Shown here: positions 11,144 through 22,300 of the stretch, piece after piece
Layout: the number at the start of each line of letters is the position of its first letter
How positions within the stretch are numbered: the stretch's first letter is position 1
Assembly (NCBI RefSeq): GCF_910592395.1
Contig: NC_088317.1
Location: 9,302,001-9,366,000 of the forward strand
Source: Lineus longissimus
Taxonomy: Eukaryota > Nemertea > Pilidiophora > Heteronemertea > Lineidae
Reading direction: 5' to 3'
DNA: 64,000 nt
Position numbers and translations under genes: made by a program
The notes under the pieces: generated by a model
What the model saw: the letters and a program-made list of their open reading frames with translations, nothing else
Databases searched by the model: none
What the model was told of the DNA's origin: nothing

Positions 11144-11184
11144 ATGCAAAAGTCTGACCTGGGTAGAGTATGAACGACATAAAA
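11144..11184 (-). repeat. DIRS inverted terminal repeat, right copy
   Basis: Reverse complement of 4721-4761. Bases 10750-11143 between this repeat and the gag start would be the 5' leader and hold no other visible gene. The sequence at about 11000-11140 is shared with the 311-bp derivative at 4410-4720. Confidence 0.85.
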
Positions 11185-12004
11185 ACGTGTTCTGACCAAG
11201 TGCTCATTCAGTCAGTCTGTATTTGTTCTAACAAGAGGCCCAAGGGCCTGGCGCTCAGCTGAGTAAGCAGATACAATTCATAGTTTAGCAATTTGACTGA
11301 TACTTTTAGATAGATTTGGCAATACCAACTTGAAATGGGGGGTTAGTGGATTTAGCAAAGTGTTTGGGATGCCCTGTATGTGAAGAAGTAAGATAAATAG
11401 GTGCTTAAGAAAATTAACTTTATTGTTAAAAGATTGACCTGACCTGCAGGTGATTGGAATTTAACAAAGGCTGATTGCAATCATGGAGTAAATTATATAA
11501 GAATCACTGATTTGGCAAAGATTATTACCAGACGTCAAGATGGAAAGTGATTGTACAGTGTTGGCTGTAGCACCTGGTGACTCCAGGAGGAACATGTGAG
11601 ACAGCTGGCGTGTTGCCAAATCCTGACCTACTTTCCGTCAATGCTGAATACGTCGATGAGAGCTCTCGAACTATCATTCCATGCAAAAAATGGCAATGAC
11701 AACACCACTAATAACTTCAAATTATATTCCGGTTACGATAACACAACACGCATCTTCATGATCATGATCTTTCTCAAACTAACTGAATGACCTAATCGCC
11801 TTGGACGCACAACCACATATCAATCCGCCCCGACGATCGACACATCCATTCGATTCGATAACACTCGATACAGTTTGATAAATAAACGAAGTTTTCGTGC
11901 TTTTAGCTGTCAACATCAATGGCTATAATATACTCCTGCAGAATATAGAACTAATTTCCGAAGTTTCCAATAGTTTGAACACAACTCAGAACATCACCAA
12001 TCAG

Positions 12005-12954
12005 CAAGGAGGATACCGCGGTGACGTCATATCACGTGGTCACATCCCATATTAGTGATCGCTATGGCCAATCAGATTCAGTCTACTGACAGCACCAGCA
12101 CTGAACGCATCTCAACGTCCCACTGTCTGGTGCGCTCCTGTACACAAAAACACCAATAGACATGAAATATTGCAATACCTAGTATGGATTCTTCCTGTGT
12201 AAAATAAAATTTACAGAGCAGATTAACTTCCACGAATAAAAAAGACGTTTGGCGTGGTCAAAGTGCGGAAATAATGTCTCCGCTAAAATACACTACGAAA
12301 TAGACTAGGTAATGCACTACGCGATACACGGTAGAGATGCAGTTGAGTTTGTTATTGTTTTTGACTTAGAAGCCTGCCCATATCATAATATATTCATGTA
12401 TTCATGAAGTATGAACTCATTTCTGTCCATACAACTCTAAGAACAGTCAATTTCTCCTTTGATCATCACCGAAACCGCGATATCCGCAGAAAGATTTCGT
12501 TCTGGTGTCCGAAAATGCATGATCTTACAGGGGCGCTAACTCGACAAATAGAGGGGATCTATGGGGATCTATGGAGTTTTAGGTCCTACAGGTCTCGAAC
12601 TTGTAAAATCTGTAAACATGCCTCCAAATCCCATTATGATAATGAAGAGATTGCCCCATATCTGGGAGACTGTTTTGAAACCATCGCTAGGCCTAATTTT
12701 GGAAGATCGGTGCCCGGATATTTGGTTTAAAAAACCCTATTTTTCCCCATCAAAACAGCACTTTTCATTATTCAAATGATAACTTATTGTCTGAAGACTT
12801 ATTTCATAGCAGAAAAGTACTAATAACTCTGGTTTAATGCGAAAAATCTAACTTTGTTTGATGACTTGATTTTCCCTTGGCCGTGGATCGAGTTTGTTTA
12901 CAATATGCAGCGCCATCTTGGAAAAGCCGTGACGTCACCGCGGTATCCTCCTTG
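12005..12954. mobile_element. TIR element with 9-bp target duplication (Mutator- or Merlin-like MITE)
   Basis: The ends are 25-bp inverted repeats beginning CAAGGAGGATACCGCGGTG. The flanks are identical 9-mers ACCAATCAG at 11996-12004 and 12955-12963. A 9-bp duplication points to Mutator-like or Merlin-like transposases. The only open frame inside (12404-12730) has no recognisable domain, so the element is presumably mobilised in trans. Confidence 0.8.
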
Positions 12955-13690
12955 ACCAATCAGCTGGACTCAGATCTGCATAAATTACGATAAATAATGA
13001 GGTCCTCGCTTCAATTTCGCAAAGAAAGTTGACTCCATTCGAAGGTTGTTTTGACCAAATTCCGTTGAACTCATCGTTATGAGGGCATTTGAACACATTC
13101 TCGTTGCGTGAAGTTTCGTACCAAAATACATTTCCGTAAAGGCTTAAATAAGAAAATTTGTCACTTACAAAATCATCGCTCCGGTAGAAATAAAAAGGTC
13201 ACCGCCATTTTCTTGATGATAGTACTCCAGGTAACCTCGACCGAGCAGTGGAGGGTCGAGCCGCCTCGTCAATTTACCCCAGACGAGCCGTTCATACAGT
13301 GAATGGACTGGCAATACCAGCAGTCCGGTATTCCCTGGTTCGAGGTTTTCATGTCAGTTCGCGGCGGGAAATTTAAAGCGGAATCATCCGGGGTCAAACA
13401 ACAGTTTTGCTCACTACCGCCAACTGGTGATATAAATCGACACTAATCTATTTTATATCAAAACTTCTGTATCATGAAGACCTTTTCAACTTTATTTCAA
13501 GCTTTTATCTGCTGGAATAGAGCGTCAAAAAATTGTTTTTTCATTTACGCATTTTGCCCCCTGGGGAGCTGAATTTGAGTCGAATCGCCCAAATTTTTTT
13601 CTGTAAGCAACATTTTCTGCGGTGTTTATAAGCACGACTAGATTTGAAGTGCCTCGGTTGTATGATTACAAAATGCCAAACTTTGTCCAC

Positions 13691-13760
13691 GGATGGATGG
13701 ATGGATGGATGGATGGATGGATGGATGGATGGATGGATGGATGGATGGATGGATGGATGG
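13691..13760 (+). repeat. (GGAT)n microsatellite in the Helentron-like tail
   Basis: About 17 uninterrupted GGAT units sit just before the terminal hairpin. The same position is filled by (GGAC)n at 50550-50575 and (GACA)n at 27063-27110 in related elements. Open frames across it are artefacts of the repeat. Confidence 0.95.
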
Positions 13761-14101
13761 ACGGACACCACTCGAATAGCTATTTGACTAGCTCAGCTGA
13801 CTTTGTCAGCTGAGCTAAAAATAGGCCTGGTGAAGGAATCTATGATGTCCTCCTGTATGTCACAGTTATACGTTCACCTGGGATGAGTATCATTTCCGAA
13901 GTAATACTACAGGGTGGTCCAGGAAAAGTGTCCCAAGCCAGTCGTCCAAGTGAATGGGGACACACTTCAAAACATCTTCAATTAAAATGTGCTGGCTTTT
14001 TTTGAAATATATATACATATGTCTTTAAAATATTGGCTAGACTCTTTTCCTAGGCCACCGCTTAGTTAATGTTCATTAACACAACAACTGTCGTTTTTCA
14101 G

Positions 14102-14271
14102 GCTGTGACTGAACTACAGAAAGAGGTGTGCAGAATCATCCGAGCTGGAGAAATATGTCAGAATGAAGAACCACCACCCCACTTTCAAGTGCCTATGAAC
14201 ATCCGGACAAGCAGGAAGCCATCAACAGATATCGGAGTAAAAAACGCTACGTGGAGCATGTGGGGAAATAA
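14102..14271 (+). pseudogene. Last exon of the THAP-type transposase-like gene
   Basis: A splice-acceptor-like TTTTTCAG ends at 14101. The exon starts AVTELQKEVCRIIRAG and, after a one-base shift, ends with YEHPDKQEAINRYRS and a stop at 14269-14271. A DKQEA-type C-terminus preceded by a helical segment is characteristic of this family. It sits just beyond the Helentron-like element that separates it from the upstream pieces. Confidence 0.55.
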
Positions 14272-14394
14272 CGTGTGGGACTTGCATAATCTAGTGTAAA
14301 CTGTATGTGGTGGGAGCAAATTTGGTTGGACGATCATAGAAATCTGGGGTCATGACGAAGCTTTCACAACTTGCATGCCCTTGGGTCTAGTCAT

Positions 14395-15230
14395 CCAGTC
14401 GGCCATCTTGAATGCAAAATCAGCCATTATCGAACTTGACCTTGATATTCATGCGATAGACGTGCACACCAAATATGAAATGTCTAAGTGAACTCGTTCA
14501 GAATGTAGAGAGGTCACAAGGCATTATCAAGTTTTACAACAAAATGGCCGCCATTCGGCCAACTTGAATGCGAAATCAGCCATTATCGAACTTGGCCTTG
14601 ATATTCACCCGATACACGTGCACACCAAATATGCAATGTCTAGGCGAACTCGTTCAGAATGTAGAGAGGTCACAAGGCATTTGCAAGTTTTATAACAAAA
14701 TGGCCGGCAGTCGGCCATCTTGAGTGCGAAATCAGCCATTATGAAACTTGGCTTTGATATTCACCCGATACATGTGGACACCAAATATGAAATGTCTAGG
14801 CGAACTTGTTCAGAATGTAGAGAGGTCACAAGGCATTTGCAAGTTTTACAATAAAATGGCCGACAGTCGGCCAACTTGAGTGCGAAATCAGCCATTATCG
14901 AACTTTGCCTTGATATTCACGAGATACACGTGCACACCAAATATGAAATGTCTAGGCGAACTCGTTCAGAATGTAGAGAGGTCACAAGGGATTTGCAAGT
15001 TTTACAAACAAATGGCCGACAGTCGGCCATCATGAGTGTGAAATCAGCCTTTTGCACTTAGCCCTGATATTCACCCAATACACGTGGACACTAAATATGA
15101 AATGTCTAGGCGAACTCATTCAGAATGTAGAGAGGTCACAAGAGTGTGACATACAGACGGTCGGACAGACAATACTGATAAAAACAATATATCCGAACTT
15201 TCTCTGAAAGTGCGGATATGAGGATGGCAG
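14395..15230 (+). mobile_element. Pearl-like element: five 155-bp tandem repeats plus terminal hairpin
   Basis: Five copies of a 155-156 bp unit start near 14401, 14556, 14712, 14867 and 15022, each with TCGGCCA(T/A)CTTGA and AATGTAGAGAGGTCACAAG. The array is followed by a GACA-type segment and a hairpin at 15189-15219 (ATATCCG...CGGATAT). Tandem core repeats followed by a microsatellite-like stretch and 3' hairpin are the design of pearl/Helentron-type non-autonomous elements. Nothing is coded. It begins after about 110 bp of unassigned DNA following the THAP-type gene. Confidence 0.65.
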
Positions 15231-15508
15231 AACCACAAGGTCATCCCGCCCCAGAAACCCCCAACATCGCCGAATACCTCATCAATATCATTACTATCAT
15301 AATCGGCGGCAAGAAATTGGCTGTAAGCAGACGACGAAGTGCTGCAATCGCTACAAATTTATGAAGAATCCCTACTTTCACCACATGCATTCGCCATGTT
15401 TGGTTCTGATTTTCTGAGATGATGTCACCAACACTTTTTTTGTTTTTTTGTTTTTTCCCCCTGGTGGCCAAGTTCAGAATCAAACTCGGCTGATTCTTCA
15501 ATGCAACA
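15231..15508. other. Unassigned DNA, interrupted by the element at 15509
   Basis: On the minus strand this has a locally coding-like segment (a frame reading DYDSNDIDEVFG), but it lies in a shorter frame and I do not recognise it. It could be a first exon of a transposon-derived gene. No splice sites are convincing. Confidence 0.25.
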
Positions 15509-18037
15509 CAGTCAGTTGGCCGCGCCCCCATTCGCAGCGCTCAAAAAGCGTTTCTCTCTGCGTTGCACTGCTACTGTCACCTATCGGTAAAAATGTTGTA
15601 CTTACTCGCACCATATTTGTGGCAGAGACTAAAACCTCTGTAGCATGCACGACTGTTCGGGGAGAGCGATTGATCAAAGATGGCGAAATTGTTAGTTATT
15701 GAAAGAAAAAATTGGTGTTTATTTCATCAAATTCCAAGCAAAATCAACAGAGTTTGATCAATTTTTCGAAAGATGATATTTTCGCAATCTTCGCTGAACA
15801 TACCTCACTCAAAGATATTTTCCCACTTTGCGACGATATTTGGTAAATTGATTTTTTGCGGAATGGTTGACCAATCCTAAATGAATTCATATCTTTTAAA
15901 ACATTTGAGCACCCGGTTTCCTAAATATTTCTTTTTTGGCACTTAATTTGGTGATTTTTCGAAAAAATCTCATTAACATTTATGACGTTTTGGATCACGT
16001 GATGTTAATCAAGCAGTTTTTTGCGGCAATTGCGTGCACAACGCGATATTGTAAAACATTTTAATGCACAGCGTGTCTCAAAAAAATTGTGGTTAAAAGT
16101 GAGAATGGCATGATGGTAGCCAGTTTGAGTTCTGTTGATGAATATGCTTAGTCTGACTATAATTTCTACAACTTGTGGCCAAATGACCAGATGATTTTGA
16201 GCCTTTTGATAAAGCTACAGGTAGAATAGTCATCAGACATGTCAGAGTGACAGTGACTGAGCGAGTGTTATGTTAATGTTATGAGACTGGAGGTATGTCA
16301 TGTGTTCCACCATATCGTCATTGATATTAACCAGGAATACTATCGATTTGTGTGGATGTGCTCAAAGAGTAAAGCCTGAGCCATGATGCTTCACTTCCGA
16401 AAAGATCCAGGTGACTGAGATGTCTACTACTACTACTGTTGGGCAATCCGGCTGATTCTTCAGAAATTTCTCTGTATATCCTCTGTGAAAATAAACTTTC
16501 TCATAATGATATATCTCTTCTTTGTTTGGTAATTTTAGTTGCCTATGTTTAGGCACTTTTTTGCCAGATTTGCCTGTAAAAGGCTGCCATAGATCAGGAA
16601 AAGAAATCATATACACATTACAATGTGGCTCTTCACGGTCCAAAACACCAGGGCCTACTACGTGACATGGCTCAATAATAGGCATTGTCTGGTAATTTTG
16701 GACGACCTTTGGATGGATAGTTTATTTTCCCTGACCCTGGCCTGGGTCTGAACGGGCTTCCAAGCCATCAATGATGCTTATAAAGCCGGGAATAGCCTCA
16801 TCAGTACCCCCACAAGAGTTATTTTGTGCCAGACATCGCGCACAGAACTTGCCATCATCTCATTTTTAGAGTTGCTGTATCAGTAAAAGATAATACCAAA
16901 AAGCTGATAAAGTATGTAATTTGAGCAGCATGACCAATGCCAGTGTTAAAGGTGTAAACTTAACCTATTACAGGACATCTTCCTGCAAGATTGTGATTGG
17001 TTTAACTTGAAGTTTGTCATCAATTTGTCTGTTGTAATTGTACATCCATGATGTTGTCATTCAGGAAAAATCTGCTTTATCTTTCAGCTAATACTTTCAC
17101 TTCTCCAGTCAATCGGGTTTGATGAACAAGTCAAGCTGTTACATGGTGTAAACAATCATTAGCAAATAACGTCACGAATGAAAATAAGTTTGATTCCCCC
17201 CACTTGAAAAGTTCAACAGCACCACTTGCAAGAATTTGAATTTGGCATTGTGTTTTACACCCTTCAACAATTGACTGTCTGTTTGTTATTGGTGTTCTTG
17301 TTTCAATGTTAGCGTTTCACTGTTAAAGAGTTTCAAGATGCAGAAGAGAGGATTAGTCTTTAATGTTAAGTTTCTTCTTTGCATCATTTTGTCATTAAAT
17401 TTGGGCAATGGTGGTCTCATGAAAGGAGGGATGGGACGGCAGGATGGGCTATTGGACAAGTTTTCATAATCAGTATTCTAGAACTCGTTTTGTAGCGATG
17501 GTGGCGATCCTAGTGTTCGGGCCTCTTCGGCTCAACTTCGGGTGTGGTCGGAACCTAAATCCGGCTGCAACATTTTCTGACAAAAATCAGAGGCAATTTA
17601 AACGTATTTTCCAGCCGTGCGACGGAAATAATCATTTTTACTATCGTTTTATTCAGTCAAAGATACATATAACAATAAATATCAGTCGTTACTTCCGAGC
17701 ACGCGTGACGTTTTGATGAGTTACGTGCATTTATTCAACAAAATTACGTGAAAAAATTGCAAATTTTCGGGCGACGACCGCTGTTCAAAGTCACGTAAAC
17801 AGCAAACCTCAGGACTTTTTACAATTTTTTCTTAATGAAACTACTAATTAATGTTTCATCTAGAATAATATGTTCAGTTTACATGTCATTCAGATTTTGG
17901 CAAGTTTAGGATCGATTTCTGACCTCATATTTTTCACGCCTAAATGTACACGATAATGAGCTCGTAATTATATGCAGTGAAGTCGTAATTATATGCAGAG
18001 AGAATTATGCAGAAATGGGGGCGCGGCCAACTGACTG
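15509..18037. mobile_element. 2.5-kb TIR element with 4-bp AACA duplication
   Basis: The ends are inverted repeats of about 26 bp beginning CAGTCAGTTGGCCGCGCC. They are flanked by AACA on both sides (15505-15508 and 18038-18041). A CA...TG terminus with a 4-bp duplication fits Chapaev/CACTA-related elements, though that is inference. It encodes no visible transposase; its longest frame is a 107-residue minus-strand frame at 16362-16685. It is otherwise AT-rich and unremarkable. Confidence 0.75.
16362..16685 (-). CDS. Hypothetical 107-residue protein inside the TIR element
   Basis: I do not recognise this product. The frame starts MPIIEPCHVVGPG, has a composition like a folded soluble protein (FPDLWQPF, lysine-rich middle), and ends near a valine/isoleucine strand. 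No transmembrane segment or zinc motif is seen. It could be a captured host exon or chance; there is no promoter evidence. Confidence 0.25.
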   Translation of the reverse strand: MPIIEPCHVVGPGVLDREEPHCNVYMISFPDLWQPFTGKSGKKVPKHRQLKLPNKEEIYHYEKVYFHRGYTEKFLKNQPDCPTVVVVDISVTWIFSEVKHHGSGFTL

Positions 18038-18041
18038 AACA

Positions 18042-18796
18042 TGCCTTTTGCCCGCCCTTTATTAGCACACCAAATTCCTTGCCAAAATATTTTGTTGTTG
18101 AAAAATTACAGATTGGAAAGGAAAACTTGCCTCTAGAGAGCGGCGATCAGCCAACGGCATGACGTTTTGCCTCTACTGGCCAGACCTGGAATCAGACCGG
18201 GATGATTTTTGGCGAGACTCATCTTCAGGTGTCCTTCACTCCTTCCACTGAATTTAGATAGGATTGTTTCTGTCGTTTAGAAGCTACAGGGTTGAAACGA
18301 GCCCAAACCTGATGCCATGTACTATTTCCATGTCCCCCCCCCCCCCACACAGGCTCCGGGTGACAACTATAGTCGTGATTCGGCCCATGCAGGAACTGGA
18401 ACCAGATGCCAGCCAGCCGCCACTCTATAATATCTCTGTTAAAGCAGGGAAGTAAGAAATCAACTGCCTTTGAAATTAACACGGATAAAGCCGTTTTATC
18501 AAAACAAAGACAAACGCTACAATGACCACTGCCCTGGACGAAATATTAAGTATCTAATGCAGTATTGCAATAATCCATATCAAATCCTAACAGGATACAA
18601 ACCATGCACTGACCAAAGTTTCTGTGGAACTATAGTCGTGATTCGGCCCAAGCAGGAACCAGAATCTGGACTCCATCAGCCCCCACTCTAACACCTCCCT
18701 GCTAAGGCAGAGAAATAAAGATAAATACTCGAACTGTGAAAGCAAATATTCAACATCTAGAAGTATCAAGAGTATTCATTTACACCTTGTACATAC
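18042..18796. other. Intronic-looking DNA with a diverged tandem duplication
   Basis: Segments at 18366-18455 and 18630-18715 are related: both contain CTATAGTCGTGATTCGGCCCA and a following AGGAAC...CTCT stretch. On the minus strand both give similar short peptides (GPNHDYS). A poly-C run lies at about 18333-18346. I see no convincing exon. Confidence 0.35.
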
Positions 18797-18929
18797 CTTC
18801 ACAGGAGAGGCCATGTGACGTGACCCCTGACAGGGCCTCCTTGCATACATTACAGTAAGTCGGTCGTGCGTGTGAACATGCATACCAGTTGTGTTGCCCT
18901 GAAAGCATGTCACGATGCTCTACCTTGGG
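18797..18929 (-). CDS. Host exon: diacylglycerol kinase delta/eta-type, first C1 domain
   Basis: On the minus strand, an acceptor CTCATTTCAG precedes 133 coding bases and a donor GTATGT follows. The peptide includes [20 protein letters not shown] and continues [17 protein letters not shown]. This is the N-terminal half of the first C1 zinc-binding domain as found in type II diacylglycerol kinases (delta, eta, kappa), enzymes that phosphorylate diacylglycerol to phosphatidic acid at membranes. The exon ends in phase 1, where vertebrate proteins continue with Val-Cys-Lys. The zinc-ligand His and Cys residues expected here are present. Other exons were not found, so flanking introns must be very large. 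Confidence 0.85.
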
Positions 18930-19399
18930 CTGAAATGAGATAGGAGAGAGTCAAGGACATACTGGGAGTAGGATCAGAACAGAAAGAAAGTTAACGCCAA
19001 GGACATATACAATGGGGTCAATTCTTGACTAAATGCTACTTCTGAAAATTAAACGATGTAATTTTAACCACTGTCGAAATGGTGGCATGCATCCATCCCC
19101 TCTCAGCCTAAGCCTTCAGACTTATAATCTCATCCTGGTTGTTGATACAAGCAAACAATAGAAAGCATGATAACACTTCCGCAAGATACATTTTAAATAA
19201 GAGAAACGCAAGGCGTGGCATATGCCGCCGTAAGCACATTGAGTTGGTGTATTAGGAAATTAAAGTGTTTTTCAGACAACCCCGGGCAGCTGGTGTCATA
19301 GCTGACTGGGTTTAGTTGACATCGTGAAAGAGTTATTGGTCTGTAATGCCTGTTTATCTTTTTCTACCCACATAAAAAGTTACATAGATATTACTCATA
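18930..19399. other. Intron-like DNA, no feature seen
   Basis: Upstream (minus-strand) intron of the diacylglycerol kinase exon. It contains no recognisable exon or repeat boundary up to the pearl-like element. Confidence 0.4.
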
Positions 19400-22300
19400 G
19401 TGTTCTCGTTAAAATGAGCGGAAACGAAAAGTTTACAGACGGCTAATTGATGCACAAACGGCCCGACGCACGGACCGGGCGAACATACATCGGTAGAACA
19501 TAATGCCTCCGCAAAGCATTAGGAATTGGCGGGGGCATAAAAATGAATTTGATCAAAAAAATGGTTCCTCGCAATTGACGGAAACTGATTTCAAGCACAC
19601 TGCCCTGGTGGCAATATTGACAATCGGAACAAGCCAGTTTTCAAAAGGAACCTTCTTCCCGTCACCCCCAACGCAAATACCAAAAATAAATTTGATTCGA
19701 CGAACAGTTCTCCTCGAAATTGATGGAAACTGATTTCAAGCCCACCGCCCTGGTGGCCATATTGACAATCGGAACGAGCCTGTTTTCAAAATGAATCTTC
19801 TTCCCGTCACCCCCAACGCAAATACCAAAAATAAATTTGATTGGACGAACGGTTCTCCTCGAAATTGATGGAAACTGATTTCAAGCCCACCGCCCTGGTG
19901 GCCATATTGACAATCGAAACGAGCCTTCCTCTATTCACCCCCAACGTACATACAAATGAAATGGCCAGGGCCATTGCGCTCAACTGTCGATATGAAAGGG
20001 AGAGTTTGAGAAAGAACAGGGGTTAATCATGTAATAGTTGTAGGATGGTGTGGTTTGTCTTGAAAAAGTGGAGTTGGTCATATTTTTTTCCGCGTGCACA
20101 TGTTACTGACGTTGGAATAAGGTGAATCGTTCTTTGTGGGAGAAGCTGAGAGATGTTTTCTGGCAAATTAAAACGGGTTTATATGTGTCTTAGCTATGCG
20201 GTGACTATTGAAAATAAACAGCGCATTTGGACACACCAATTCGCCACGTCAACAATAAAGCCTGCCCTGGCCAAGGTTACTAAATAGGGTTGTAAATAAG
20301 AAGAGTAAGATAATCAATTTAGTCAACTCATACTCCCGGTCAAGCATAGGCCCTACCCATCAGCAGATAGCGAATATATCCATGGCAAGGCATAGGCCTA
20401 GGCCTACTCAGCTCAGTACTCGAAATGAAAATTGGGTTGTGGGGCCTAATTACTTATTACAAAAGATTTGCTTACAATCACAAGATTACCTATTACCATC
20501 ACTCACAAAAATGGTTGTTTGAGCACTCGTGACACGTTTACAAAAGTTAAAGCAACTATTTTTAGTGGATGTTTACCCAATGAGTAGCATCTGGGTCATT
20601 ATAAGCCGTTAACATGAGTTTAAAAGCGCATAGTGTAACAAAAGGTTCCGGCTTGACGCTAATCTCTGATGACGGCATCCGCCATTTTGACGTATTCTCG
20701 AAACTTCGGGATCGTCAAATGGAATGGACATCACATAACTTCTGACACACACTGATACAATTCATCATTTTATTGTTCTTTAGCAGAATTATTACGCCAC
20801 CCGTATTGGCAGGGTAGCTTGAACACAACTGCGCTTTGCATTGACCAATATTCCCTATTCCAAACCGAAGAACAACCAAACAAGTTTGTCATTTTACCTT
20901 CCAATCATAGTCAAAATTTTCTGAAACAATCGGCAATGAGAACAAACTAATAATTTTAAAACAATCACAAGAATGTAATCAACACATACCACCTGGTCTG
21001 AAGAGCGGATGATCGATTTATACCATTGATTGAAGGTGATTTAATTCCTTGTCGTCACGCTTCAAACTTATAAAATGGCTGTCGTCTATACCTGTAGTAT
21101 GCAGCTCTCGCGGCGCAGAACAACACTGCACATCTGGGATACCGACAGATTGCCTCGAACCGCGAAATTCAAAACTGCTGGCAATGTGCCAACTAACAAT
21201 TTTGCCCAATACCGCCAACTAGTGATGTGAAACATAACTAATATATTTGATATCGAAAACTCTATATCATGCAGACCTCAAAAACTTCATTTCAAACTTC
21301 AATCTGCTGGAATAAAGCAAAAGGAGTTTTTTAACCTTGACCTACTTATAACTGAACTGTGGGTCACACCGACCTAAATCTGTGTCAGCATATAGATATG
21401 CATAATATGTGTCTACATATTAAATTTAGAGAGTCAATGACCAATAGTAAAGAAACGTGCCACTAAAATTTTTTTTCGAGTTCGACCTATGTGACCTTGA
21501 AATGCAGGTCAAATCAAAAACCTGTGTGATATATGATGTACCTTTATTAGATACTGCCACCATAAAATGTGCATCACTCTAGCTTTAACCATAACCTTCA
21601 AAATGACAAAAATAGGTTGTCAAAGACCGCCCCCTATATGGCAGACCAGCAGTCAAATTGCGCTGATTTTCATTCTGAAGGAAGGTCTTGTCTAGGGGTA
21701 CCCACACACCAAGTATGAACTTTCTGGGTCAAATGGTTAAGAAACGTGCCACTATTTTGTAAAAAATTAACGACGGACGACGACGACGAACGCCAGATGC
21801 TGCAGTATTGTATAAGCTCACCTGACAGGCGAGCTAAAACTGAATTTGATCAGACGACTGGTTTTCCTCGAAATTGACGGAAACTGATTTCAAGCACATC
21901 GCCCTGGTGGCCATATTGACAATCGGAACAAGCCTGTTTTCGAAAGGCACCTTCCTCTAGTCACCCCCAACGTACATACCAAAAATGAATTTGATCCTAC
22001 GAACTGTTCTCCTAGAAATTGACAGAAACTGATTTCAAGCACGCCGCCCTGGGGGCCATATTGACAATCTGAACAAGCCTGTTTTCAAAAGAAACATTCC
22101 TCTAGTCACCCCCAACATACACACCAAAAATGAATTTGATCGGACAAACAGTTTTCCTCGAAATTGACAGAAACCAATTTCAAACACGCCGCCCTGGAGG
22201 CCATAATGAGAACCAAAACGAGACCGTTTTCGAAAGGAACCTTCCTTAGGTAAAGGTCAACCAACAAAAACAAGTTTTGTGGTTATCGCTAAAAGCGTTC

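Larger units (their letters stand above)
4721..11184 (-). mobile_element. DIRS-like tyrosine-recombinase retrotransposon, nearly complete
   Basis: The 6464-bp element has 41-bp inverted terminal repeats (4721-4761 and 11144-11184, starting TTTTATGTCGTTCATACT). It encodes, on the minus strand, overlapping gag-like, RT/RNase H and tyrosine recombinase frames, the DIRS order. DIRS elements replicate through a circular intermediate that the recombinase integrates, and usually leave no target duplication; none is visible here. It is strikingly GC-rich compared with its surroundings. It sits inside the THAP-type gene. Only one clear coding lesion was found, a frameshift in the recombinase, so the insertion is probably fairly young. 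Confidence 0.85.
11231..13820. mobile_element. Helentron-like (Helitron2-type) non-autonomous element
   Basis: It starts ACAAGAGGCCCAAGGGCCT with a short inverted repeat and GCGCTCAGCTGAG. It ends with a tetranucleotide microsatellite followed by the hairpin GCTCAGCTGA-CTTTG-TCAGCTGAGC and TAAAAA (13791-13821). The same start and end occur at 48604-50641, which defines the family. No Rep/helicase is encoded. It separates the penultimate and last pieces of the THAP-type gene and contains a TIR element at 12005-12954. Classification as Helentron-like rests on the terminal hairpin and microsatellite design known in bivalves. Confidence 0.7.
1191..14271 (+). pseudogene. THAP-domain transposase-like gene, decayed and split by nested insertions
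   Basis: Conserved pieces of one protein family lie in order on the plus strand. The end of a THAP zinc-finger domain reads RRLKKDAVPTI near 1264-1300. An acidic linker exon ends near 2166. A core exon covers 2340-2820. A catalytic-looking segment (TTDGHIQIQKWL, then HYLEVWHIAK) lies at 3236-3405. Further pieces are a segment reading FPKCLHG near 3751-3775, LHFNENSGRDQA near 4318, and a last exon at 14102-14271. These match an uncharacterised THAP plus DDE-like family common in marine invertebrates, possibly ISL2EU/IS4EU-like; that name is from memory. Stops, frameshifts and three insertions show it is not functional as one gene. Some gaps have splice-like borders and may be real introns. Confidence 0.65.

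Noticed and set aside
12404-12779. Two overlapping frames inside the 9-bp-TSD element
   Set aside because: No recognisable transposase block; both frames have unremarkable composition and conflict with each other.
13541-13813. Open frames of repeated SIHP or GWMD residues
   Set aside because: They translate the (GGAT)n microsatellite of a Helentron-like tail.
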